64,000 nt of DNA from Buttiauxella ferragutiae (lineage in GTDB: Bacteria > Pseudomonadota > Gammaproteobacteria > Enterobacterales > Enterobacteriaceae). Each line of letters starts with the position of its first letter. Within the stretch, counting starts at the first letter, position 1. The translations under genes were made by a program, and so were the position numbers. The DNA is taken from NCBI RefSeq assembly GCF_001654915.1, contig NZ_LXEQ01000034.1; one strand, given 5' to 3'. The notes below the pieces were generated by a model. That model had not been told where the DNA came from. It did not search any database and saw only the letters and a program-made list of their open reading frames with translations. Positions 51,782 to 59,857 of the stretch are shown one piece after another.

Positions 51782-54700
51782 ATGTACGGAGCCGTTAACG
51801 TCTGGCAAGAGACTATTGCTTTACCCACCTGGACCACCGGTGCGGAAGACCCGAATCCGATGTTTTTAGAAAACCGTGTCTATCAGGGATCTTCAGGCGC
51901 TGTTTATCCTTACGGTGTGATTGACACTCTCACCGGCAAGCGTGAGATGCGTGATTACAAAGCCGTGTGGATTGAAAACGATTTTATCAGGGTCATGCTG
52001 CTCCCGGAGTTGGGTGGCCGTATTCACCGTGCTTATGACAAAGTGATGGAGCGTGATTTCGTTTACTACAACGAAGTGGTGAAACCCGCGCTGGTGGGAT
52101 TAGTGGGGCCGTGGATCTCCGGCGGCATTGAATTTAACTGGCCGCAGCACCACCGCCCAACCACCTTTATGCCGGTCGATGTGACTTTCAAGCAACATGA
52201 AAACGGCGCACAAACGGTGTGGCTCGGTGAAGTGGAGCCGATGCGCGGTTTGCAGGTAATGACCGGCTTTACGCTCTATCCGCAAAAAGCGCTGATTGAA
52301 ATCACCGGCAAAGTATTTAACGGCAACGCCACTCCGCGCCATTTCTTGTGGTGGGCGAACCCGGCGGTGAAAGGGGGCGATGAGCACCAAAGCGTGTTCC
52401 CGCCAGATGTCACGGCAGTATTCGACCACGGCAAACGCGACGTATCGGCCTTCCCGATTGCCCACGGCACTTACTATAAAGTCGACTATTCCGCAGGCGT
52501 GGATATCTCACGCTACAAAAACATTCCCGTTCCAACGTCGTACATGGCGGATAAATCGGATTACGATTTTGTCGGCGCATACCATCACGGTGAACAAGGC
52601 GGCCTGTTGCACATCGCCGATCACCATGTTTCACCGGGTAAGAAGCAGTGGACGTGGGGCAATTGCGATTTCGGCCAGGCCTGGGATCGTAATCTGACGG
52701 ATGAAAATGGCCCATACATTGAACTGATGACCGGGGTGTTCACCGACAATCAGCCAGATTTCACCTGGATTGCGCCGTATGAAGAAAAAATCTTCGTGCA
52801 GAATTTCCTGCCGTATAGCCAGCTTGGTACGTTGCAGAATGCCAACACCCAGGCGGCAATTAAACTGGAGCGCCACAATGGCGAACTCCGTCTTGGTGTT
52901 TATGCCATCGCGCCGCTGACAGGCGCCACGCTTGAAATTGAATCGGCTGGCAGCCTGTTTTGGAAAACAGCGCTGACGCTGCAACCGGCGCAGGCGTGGC
53001 AGGAAACTCTCGCAGACAGCTGGCCGCAACGCCTGACCCTGAATTTGCGAGATGCGCAGGGCAAGCTGATTCTCAGTTATTGCGAACATGTTGCAGAAGA
53101 CTTGCCGCTGCCACAGCCCGCCTGCGTTCCCGCCAAACCGCAAGAAATTACTAACTGCGACGAGTTGTATTTTATCGGCCAGCATCTGGAGCAGTATCTG
53201 CACGCCAGTCGTTCGGCATTCGATTACTACCAGCGTGCGCTGGCGTTAGATCCCGAAGATTACCGCTGCAACGTGGCATTAGGGCAGCTTGAATTTAACC
53301 GTGCGAACTGGGCGCTTGCTGAGCAGTTGGCAGATGCGGCACTGAAACGCGCCCATCGCCTGAACAAGAACCCGCAAAACGGCGACGCCAGCATGTTACG
53401 CGGTGCGGCAAAAGAGAAGCAGGGCGACTTTGCAGGCGCGTTTGATGATTACTTCAAAGCGAGCTGGAGTGGCAACTGCCGTGATGCGGCTTTTTATGCC
53501 CTGGCGCGCCTGGCGCTGCGCAAAGGCGATGACGCCCAGGCGCTGGCGTTTGTGAATCAAAGTCTGAAATTTAATGGCAGTAATAACCTGGCGATGGGGC
53601 TAAAAGCCCTGCTGTTACAGCAAACGGGTGCCGTAAAACAGGCACAACAGTGGATTGACCAGCAGCTTGAAGAATATCCGCTGAGCTACGTGCTGCATTA
53701 CGCCCGTTGGGCCAGCACGCAAAACGAAACTGATAAAGCAGAACTGCTGCGAGTCACCGGACGGCGCGGGATCAACGCCAGTGTTCTGGCAGGGTGGCTG
53801 GTGAGTTTGGGTCAGGAAACGGCGGCCAAAAAAGTGTTGAGCGTTCTCGATGTCCAGGAAGCGATGCCGCTGTTGTGGCAAGCCGCTCTGGAAACTGACC
53901 ACGCACAACAACTGGCTTTGGTGAAACAGGCGCAGCAAGTCTTTGCTCGCAAAGTGCGTTTCCCCAACACGCTGGATGAAGTGCAAATGCTGCAACGCTT
54001 GCCGCACGATGGTTTTGCGCAATATCTGCTGGGTTGTTTCTGGTACAGCAAACGTCGTTATGGCGAAGCGGTCGCCTGCTGGAAGTTTGCGGCGCAGCAG
54101 TTGCCTGAATTTGGCGCGGTGCAGCGTGTGCTGGGCATTCATGCGTGGAATAAACAACACAATGCGCAAGTGGCGGAACAGCATCTGCAACGCGCGGTTG
54201 AACTTGAACCGGAAAACGCCCGCTTCCTGTTTGAACTCGACTATCTGCAAAAACTCACTGGCCGCTCAACCGAGCAGCGGCTCGCACTCCTTGCAGCACG
54301 TCGCGATGTGGTCCTCAAACGCGATGATCTGACCGCTGAATTACTCAGCTTGTGGAACATTCATGGCGAAACTGACGCGGCAGCCCAGGTGTTGGCGCAG
54401 CGTAAATTCCACCCGTGGGAAGGCGGGGAGGGCAAAGTCACTGGGCAGTATCTAATTAACCTGCAACGCCGGGCGCTGAACGCGATTGCTAATAAGCAGT
54501 ATGGCAAAGCGGAAGAACTGCTACAGCAGGCGCTGAGCTATCCCGAAAACCTTGGTGAAGGGCGCTTAGTCGGTCAGAGCGATAACGATATCTGGTATCT
54601 ACTCGGCTGGTGTGCACAGCAACTTCAACAATCGGAGCGTGCGCAGCGCTATTTCGAACGCGCGCTGGAAGGGGGTTCCACTCTGGAAGCCGGGCGTTAC

Positions 54701-55057
54701 TACAACGATCAGCCGGTCGATTACCTGTTCTATCAAGCGATGGCGTTAAGCCGTATCGGTGACAAAAACCAGGCCGAGGTGCAATTCCGCAGCTTTATTG
54801 CCTGGGCGGATGAACATTTTAACCACCATTCTGAGCCAGATTTCTTCGCCGTCTCGCTACCTGATCTGGTCGCGCTGGATGCCGATCGTCAATCTGCACA
54901 TCAACAGCACTGCCTGTTTGTCGCCGCCCTTGGGCATCTTGGACTGGAGGAATATCCCGAGTTTGAATCAGCACTGAAAGCCTTGCTGTCGCAAAACCCG
55001 GCTCACGATAAAGCTCATTTATTGCAGCTTGCGGTGCAGCGCGGTGTGTTTGCCTGA
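51782..55057 (+). CDS. yphG: YphG: DUF5107 domain and TPR repeat protein
   Basis: Cytosolic protein of 1091 residues without signal or membrane segment; function unknown. Residues about 25-385 are the DUF5107 region, beta-rich and thought to resemble the galactose-mutarotase fold, with many conserved His, Trp and Asp (GGIEFNWPQHHRPTTFMPVD, RHFLWWANPAVKGGDEHQSV). From about 450 a long array of TPR-like helical repeats follows (SRSAFDYYQRALALDPEDYR; NDIWYLLGWCAQQLQQSERAQ). It matches E. coli YphG throughout, and the divergent yphH-yphG pairing is conserved. Here its neighbours handle galactosides, suggesting a glycan-binding or converting role (inference). Confidence 0.88.
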   Translation: MYGAVNVWQETIALPTWTTGAEDPNPMFLENRVYQGSSGAVYPYGVIDTLTGKREMRDYKAVWIENDFIRVMLLPELGGRIHRAYDKVMERDFVYYNEVVKPALVGLVGPWISGGIEFNWPQHHRPTTFMPVDVTFKQHENGAQTVWLGEVEPMRGLQVMTGFTLYPQKALIEITGKVFNGNATPRHFLWWANPAVKGGDEHQSVFPPDVTAVFDHGKRDVSAFPIAHGTYYKVDYSAGVDISRYKNIPVPTSYMADKSDYDFVGAYHHGEQGGLLHIADHHVSPGKKQWTWGNCDFGQAWDRNLTDENGPYIELMTGVFTDNQPDFTWIAPYEEKIFVQNFLPYSQLGTLQNANTQAAIKLERHNGELRLGVYAIAPLTGATLEIESAGSLFWKTALTLQPAQAWQETLADSWPQRLTLNLRDAQGKLILSYCEHVAEDLPLPQPACVPAKPQEITNCDELYFIGQHLEQYLHASRSAFDYYQRALALDPEDYRCNVALGQLEFNRANWALAEQLADAALKRAHRLNKNPQNGDASMLRGAAKEKQGDFAGAFDDYFKASWSGNCRDAAFYALARLALRKGDDAQALAFVNQSLKFNGSNNLAMGLKALLLQQTGAVKQAQQWIDQQLEEYPLSYVLHYARWASTQNETDKAELLRVTGRRGINASVLAGWLVSLGQETAAKKVLSVLDVQEAMPLLWQAALETDHAQQLALVKQAQQVFARKVRFPNTLDEVQMLQRLPHDGFAQYLLGCFWYSKRRYGEAVACWKFAAQQLPEFGAVQRVLGIHAWNKQHNAQVAEQHLQRAVELEPENARFLFELDYLQKLTGRSTEQRLALLAARRDVVLKRDDLTAELLSLWNIHGETDAAAQVLAQRKFHPWEGGEGKVTGQYLINLQRRALNAIANKQYGKAEELLQQALSYPENLGEGRLVGQSDNDIWYLLGWCAQQLQQSERAQRYFERALEGGSTLEAGRYYNDQPVDYLFYQAMALSRIGDKNQAEVQFRSFIAWADEHFNHHSEPDFFAVSLPDLVALDADRQSAHQQHCLFVAALGHLGLEEYPEFESALKALLSQNPAHDKAHLLQLAVQRGVFA

Positions 55058-55078
55058 GCGTTGAAATAACAATAAACG

Positions 55079-55096
55079 GCGGGAGAACAATCCCGC
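55079..55096 (+). other. Intercistronic hairpin yphG-sugar porter
   Basis: GCGGGA pairs with TCCCGC across six bases. No T-run follows, so it probably does not stop transcription; it may set relative mRNA stability. Confidence 0.35.
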
Positions 55097-55134
55097 TCCT
55101 CTGTATCTCTACAAGATTTTATTGAGGAAACAAC

Positions 55135-56574
55135 ATGATTAATGCACCGACACAATTACGCATGGGGTATGTCTGGACTATCTGCCTGGTCGCCGCCTGC
55201 GGAGGTTTGCTGTTTGGTTATGACTGGGTGGTGATTGGTGGGGCGAAACCGTTCTACGAAGCCTATTTTTCGATTACCGATCCGGCTCAATCTGGCTGGG
55301 CGATGAGTTCTGCCCTGGCTGGATGCATTTTTGGCGCATTGATTTCTGGCTGGAGTGCGGACAAATTCGGGCGCAAAGTCCCGCTGATTATGTCGGCTAT
55401 CCTGTTTAGTGCCTCGGCCTGGGGTACGGCGATGGCCAGCAACTTCGATATGTTTGTGGTGTTTCGTATCGTTGGCGGTGTGGGCATCGGCCTGGCTTCA
55501 GCGTTAAGTCCGATGTACATCGCAGAAGTCAGTCCGGCGGAAAAACGCGGCAAGTTTGTTGCCATCAACCAGTTAACTATCGTGGTGGGCGTGCTGGCGG
55601 CTCAGTTGATTAACCTGATGATTGCCGAACCGGTGACCTCAACCGCGACCATGCAGCAAATCACTGAAAGCTGGAATGGGCAAGTCGGTTGGCGCTGGAT
55701 GTTTGGTGCGGAACTGGTTCCCGCGCTGGCGTTTTTAGTGCTGATGTTCTTTGTACCTGAATCACCGCGCTGGCTGGCTCGCGCCGGTAAAAATGAACGT
55801 GCTCACCAGATGCTCAAACGCATTGGTAACCAGAAATATGCCGATGAAACGCTCAATGACATTCTGCAAACTCTGAACAAAGACACGCAAAAAGTTTCCT
55901 GGAGTGCGTTGTGGCAGCCACAGGTCAAACCGATCATTATCATCGGTATGGTGCTGGCGGTGTTCCAGCAGTGGTGCGGCATTAACGTAATATTCAATTA
56001 TGCGCAGGAAATTTTTGCCTCTGCCGGGTTTGATATTAACAGCACGTTGAAATCCATTGTGGCGACCGGTTTGGTTAACCTGATCTTCACCCTGGCCGCA
56101 TTGCCGCTGGTGGACAAAATTGGTCGTCGCAAACTGATGTTGTTTGGCGCAGCGGGTTTAACCATTATTTATGCGTTAATCGGCGCGGCATATGGCCTGG
56201 GTATTATGGGGTTGCCGGTGTTGATTCTGGTTCTGGCGGCGATTGCGATTTATGCACTGACGCTGGCACCGGTGACCTGGGTGCTGCTTTCAGAGATTTT
56301 CCCGAACCGTGTGCGAGGACTTGCGATGTCTATAGGGACGCTGGCCTTGTGGGTGGCGTGTTTCCTGTTGACCTACACCTTCCCATTATTGAATGCGGGG
56401 CTGGGGGCGGCGGGGAGTTTCCTGCTGTACGGTGTGATTTGCGCAGCTGGCTTTATCTACGTGCGCCGTTATGTGCCTGAAACCAAAGGTGTCAGCCTTG
56501 AAGCGCTGGAAAAACGCATGGCGGACCAATACGGCGCAGAAGCGAAAGCGCGTGCGCAAAGAACGGCGCATTAA
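55135..56574 (+). CDS. Sugar porter family MFS transporter
   Basis: XylE/GalP-type inner-membrane sugar:proton symporter of 479 residues with twelve predicted membrane segments. Family signatures: GGLLFGYDWVVIGG in helix 1, DKFGRK and DKIGRR loop motifs, PESPRWL after helix 6, QQWCGINVIFNYA in helix 7 and VPETKG after helix 12. The substrate is not evident; a monosaccharide such as galactose fits the neighbours. It follows yphG by 77 bases and precedes the epimerase by three, replacing the ABC transporter genes yphDEF of the E. coli locus. Confidence 0.9.
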   Translation: MINAPTQLRMGYVWTICLVAACGGLLFGYDWVVIGGAKPFYEAYFSITDPAQSGWAMSSALAGCIFGALISGWSADKFGRKVPLIMSAILFSASAWGTAMASNFDMFVVFRIVGGVGIGLASALSPMYIAEVSPAEKRGKFVAINQLTIVVGVLAAQLINLMIAEPVTSTATMQQITESWNGQVGWRWMFGAELVPALAFLVLMFFVPESPRWLARAGKNERAHQMLKRIGNQKYADETLNDILQTLNKDTQKVSWSALWQPQVKPIIIIGMVLAVFQQWCGINVIFNYAQEIFASAGFDINSTLKSIVATGLVNLIFTLAALPLVDKIGRRKLMLFGAAGLTIIYALIGAAYGLGIMGLPVLILVLAAIAIYALTLAPVTWVLLSEIFPNRVRGLAMSIGTLALWVACFLLTYTFPLLNAGLGAAGSFLLYGVICAAGFIYVRRYVPETKGVSLEALEKRMADQYGAEAKARAQRTAH

Positions 56575-56577
56575 ACT

Positions 56578-57399
56578 ATGGAAACCTTATTACTCGAAAA
56601 TGAATTTCTGCGTTTAACCGTCGCCCCGCAAGGGGCGGCAATTCTCAGTCTGGATTCTCTGGAACATCAGCAGGCGATTTTGTATGGCGGTGAAAAAGCC
56701 TTGTTCCCGATGTTGCCGCTGGCAAACCGGGTCGCCGGGAATAGTTTTACCCTTCATGGCGAGAAAATCGAACTGCCGCAAAGCCCGGCGGATAAGCAAT
56801 TCTTTCTGCATGGCGACGGCTGGCTGAAAGACTGGCAGGTCGAAAAGCATGATGTTTTGCAACTCGTCCTTACCCTTGAAAGTCAGTATGACTGCGGGTT
56901 TGACTATCACGCCCGGCTGATTTACCGGCTAGAAGGAAAACGCTTTATTGCTGAGTTGGAATTGACTCACCAGGCCAACAAACCGATGGTTTATGGCCTC
57001 GGCTTTCACCCCTTTTTCCATCTTACGCCTGCTACGCAAGTGCAGTTTTCTGCCACTGGATTCTGGCCGGAGGGTGCTAATCATTTACCGCAGCAATGGT
57101 GTGGCGAATTGACGCCGCAAACCAATTTCATCAGCCCGAAAACCCCGGACAACCAGTGGCTGAATGTCGGCTATTCCGGCTGGAGCGGTAGTGCGTTGAT
57201 TGAAACGGGCGAGATGCGTGTGCAGTTAAAATGCGCCACGCCGTACTTGATGGTATTCCGCATGGCCGACGAGCCGTTTATTTGCCTGGAACCGCAAAGC
57301 CACCCGGTAAATGCCCACAATATGGCTGGGCTTCCGGGGCTGGTTTTGCTGGCAAACCAGCAATCAACGGCGTTAACCATGGAGATTGCGCTTTTGTAG
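56578..57399 (+). CDS. Aldose 1-epimerase family protein
   Basis: Probable sugar mutarotase of 273 residues. It keeps features of the galactose mutarotase fold: LANRVAGNSF near 48, HGDGWLKDWQV near 80 (first conserved His), GLGFHPFFHL near 140 (catalytic His) and CLEPQSHPVNA near 237 (catalytic Glu). It is related to E. coli YphB, also encoded in the yph locus. It starts three bases after the sugar porter stop, so it is co-translated and would process the imported or released hexose. Confidence 0.85.
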   Translation: METLLLENEFLRLTVAPQGAAILSLDSLEHQQAILYGGEKALFPMLPLANRVAGNSFTLHGEKIELPQSPADKQFFLHGDGWLKDWQVEKHDVLQLVLTLESQYDCGFDYHARLIYRLEGKRFIAELELTHQANKPMVYGLGFHPFFHLTPATQVQFSATGFWPEGANHLPQQWCGELTPQTNFISPKTPDNQWLNVGYSGWSGSALIETGEMRVQLKCATPYLMVFRMADEPFICLEPQSHPVNAHNMAGLPGLVLLANQQSTALTMEIALL

Positions 57400-57400
57400 A

Positions 57401-58489
57401 TCAGAAGCTGTAGCCCATTTTTAAATAGATGCCCTGGTTGTCATCTTTACCCATCGCGTACTCGAGATTGACGACAATCCCCGCTTCGGGTTTAAGCAAA
57501 TACTGGACGCCTGCGCCCCACGCCGGGTACAGGTTTTCACTGTCGCCACAGTTGAGTTGCTCACCGCTGGTGGAGTCGCCATAAAGACAGGCGGCACCGG
57601 CAAATACCGTTGCGGTCCAGCGTTCTGCCAGTTTGTAACGCTCTTCAATCTCGATGGAGGACATGTGCTGAGCGAGGTATTCACCGGGCGTGTAACCACG
57701 AATATAAACCGGGGAATAGGCGCCAGCTGGCGCATCGTTGGAAAACTGGTGGCGGCTGCGCACGGCAAAGACGTTGCCATCACCGTGTTGCCAGTAACCA
57801 CGGTAATCGACGCGCCAGATATCAAAGTCTTGTTCGCCGCCCAACGCTTCCCGATACGCCATGTTATTAACATTGAGATACCAGCCTTTGGTGGCTTTAA
57901 AATCGCTGTCGCGGGAGTCGTGCATGATGACCGCACCCACACCGCCGGACTTGTAACCGACCAGCCCCATTTCATCGAGGATTTCGCTCGACGAAGGATC
58001 TTGCCCTTGCAACTCATAGTTGGAATAGGCACCTTGCGCACCGATGAACCAGTCGCCCTCGACACGATACAGGTAGCGCAAAAAGGCGAAACTGTAGTTG
58101 TCGTTGGTACTTAACGGCTGGCCGGATCCCAAATAGTTTTCGTAGTCGTTGTTAATATCACCGACCATCATGCCACCCAGAATACGGTGGTGATCTTCAC
58201 CAAACGACGTTTTGGCAAAGGCGTTGGCAATCAGTGATTGCGAAGTGGTGTATTTGGCTGACACCCCGAACATCGAAGGGCGCGATTTTTCATCGAAGCG
58301 GTGCATATAGGCCACCATCCCACCCGCGGCAGTATCGAGTTTTGGGCTGGAGCTGAATAGCGGAACAAACAACCACGGCGATGGCGTCTCTTTTTTGGCT
58401 TCAGCAGAGGATGGCTCAGCGGCAGTAGCCGGTAACGTGAGCATCGACAAAGTCAGGATTAAGCCCCTGAAAAGGGTGGTGTTAGACAT
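57401..58489 (-). CDS. Omp85/BamA-type outer-membrane barrel without POTRA
   Basis: Outer-membrane protein of 362 residues. The signal peptide ends near LPATAA, followed by a 12-residue acidic/Lys linker (EPSSAEAKKETP), then directly by a bacterial surface antigen (D15) barrel. Family features include the VGAVIMHDSRDSDFKATKGWYLNVN segment near 180 (two blocks), a loop IRGYTPGEYLAQH near 265 like the VRGF/RGY lock motif, and the C-terminal GYSF. No POTRA domains are present. The function is unknown. It ends one base from the epimerase gene on the other strand; no promoter partner was identified. Confidence 0.82.
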   Translation of the reverse strand: MSNTTLFRGLILTLSMLTLPATAAEPSSAEAKKETPSPWLFVPLFSSSPKLDTAAGGMVAYMHRFDEKSRPSMFGVSAKYTTSQSLIANAFAKTSFGEDHHRILGGMMVGDINNDYENYLGSGQPLSTNDNYSFAFLRYLYRVEGDWFIGAQGAYSNYELQGQDPSSSEILDEMGLVGYKSGGVGAVIMHDSRDSDFKATKGWYLNVNNMAYREALGGEQDFDIWRVDYRGYWQHGDGNVFAVRSRHQFSNDAPAGAYSPVYIRGYTPGEYLAQHMSSIEIEERYKLAERWTATVFAGAACLYGDSTSGEQLNCGDSENLYPAWGAGVQYLLKPEAGIVVNLEYAMGKDDNQGIYLKMGYSF

Positions 58490-58705
58490 GAATACAATGA
58501 GCTTTTGATTCGAATTTACGGTGCGTGATTTTAATGGAATGAGTGGCCGTTAGAGTTAAGCGTTTCATCCAAAAATAAATTACACAGTTAAATCCGATAC
58601 ATAGATCATAACAATATAGTTCATGTGTGTTATTAGTCTGTTAATGATTGCTTGCAAGCCTGTCGGTGCTCGGCGACACTAACGCCGTCCAAAACGGGAG
58701 GGATC
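58490..58705. other. Divergent AT-rich spacer
   Basis: The 216 bases between the Omp85-type gene and hcaT are AT-rich (ATAGATCATAACAATATAG near 58600). They should hold both promoters, but I could define neither -10/-35 pair with confidence and no gene is seen. Confidence 0.4.
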
Positions 58706-59857
58706 ATGGTTTTGCATTCAACGCGCTGGCTGGCGCTCAGTTATTTTACCTACTTCTTTAGTTACGGGATTTTCCTGCCATTCTGGAGTGTCTGGCTTGC
58801 CGGAGTCGGTCTGCCTCCAGAAACTATCGGTTTGTTGCTTGGGGCCGGTTTAATCGCCCGTTTCCTCGGCAGTTTGCTGTTGGCACCTCGTGTGACCGAT
58901 CCTTCCCGGCTGATTTTTGCCCTGCGTCTTCTTGCCTTACTGACACTGCTATTTGCCGTGGCTTTCTGGTTTGGGCAAACCGCCACCTGGCTGCTGGTGG
59001 TGATGGTCGGTTTTAACCTGTTTTTCTCACCGCTGGTGCCGCTTACCGATGCGCTTGCTGGAACCTGGCAGCGACAAATCACCATGGATTACGGGCGCGT
59101 GCGCTTGTGGGGCTCGCTGGCGTTTGTGATTGGTTCGGCGATGACCGGCAAACTGGTGAGCGTGTTTAGCTATCAGGCGATTCTTGTACTGCTGAGTATT
59201 GGTGTCGCGTCGATGCTTGTCGGCATGCTGCTGCGCCCATCAGTGATGCCGCAAGGTGAAACCCGCCATAGCGAAGGCGCGGGTTGGCCTGCGTGGAAGA
59301 AACTGGTGCTCGGTTCCTGGCGCTTCCTTGCCTGCGTGACGTTATTACAAGGTGCGCACGCGGCATATTACGGGTTCAGTGCAATTTACTGGCAAGGCGC
59401 GGGATATTCCGCCTCGGTGGTTGGCTATTTATGGTCGCTGGGTGTCGTGGCAGAAATTGTAGTTTTCGCACTCAGCAAAAAGTTGTTCCGCAACTGGAGC
59501 GCGCGCGATTTGCTGCTGCTTTCGGGGATGACCGGGATTCTACGCTGGAGCCTGATGGCGTACACGACCGAGTTGCCGTGGCTGATTGCCGCGCAAATCC
59601 TGCACTGTGGCAGTTTCACCGTCTGCCATTTGGCGGCGATGCGTTATATCTCCGCGCGTGAAGGCAACGAAGTTATCCGTTTGCAGGCGGTCTATTCTGC
59701 CGTGGCGATGGGCGGGGGTATCGCGATTATGACGATGTTCTCCGGCTACCTTTATCAGCACATGCAGGGCGATGTATTCTGGATTATGGCGCTGGTGGCC
59801 GTACCTGCACTATTCATACGACCGCGCCCCATCGCGTATTGTGTTAACACTCAATAA
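58706..59857 (+). CDS. hcaT: MFS transporter HcaT
   Basis: Major facilitator of the phenyl propionate permease/nucleoside-proton group, named for 3-phenylpropionate uptake in E. coli. The 383 residues and about twelve membrane segments match E. coli HcaT, with conserved YFTYFFSYGIFLPFWSVWL, NLFFSPLVPLTDALA and GAHAAYYGFSAIYWQ. ATG at 58706 with GGGAGGG is chosen; the frame is open 18 codons upstream. No hca dioxygenase or hcaR gene is present nearby, so its substrate here is open. It overlaps csiE by 14 bases tail to tail. Confidence 0.92.
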   Translation: MVLHSTRWLALSYFTYFFSYGIFLPFWSVWLAGVGLPPETIGLLLGAGLIARFLGSLLLAPRVTDPSRLIFALRLLALLTLLFAVAFWFGQTATWLLVVMVGFNLFFSPLVPLTDALAGTWQRQITMDYGRVRLWGSLAFVIGSAMTGKLVSVFSYQAILVLLSIGVASMLVGMLLRPSVMPQGETRHSEGAGWPAWKKLVLGSWRFLACVTLLQGAHAAYYGFSAIYWQGAGYSASVVGYLWSLGVVAEIVVFALSKKLFRNWSARDLLLLSGMTGILRWSLMAYTTELPWLIAAQILHCGSFTVCHLAAMRYISAREGNEVIRLQAVYSAVAMGGGIAIMTMFSGYLYQHMQGDVFWIMALVAVPALFIRPRPIAYCVNTQ

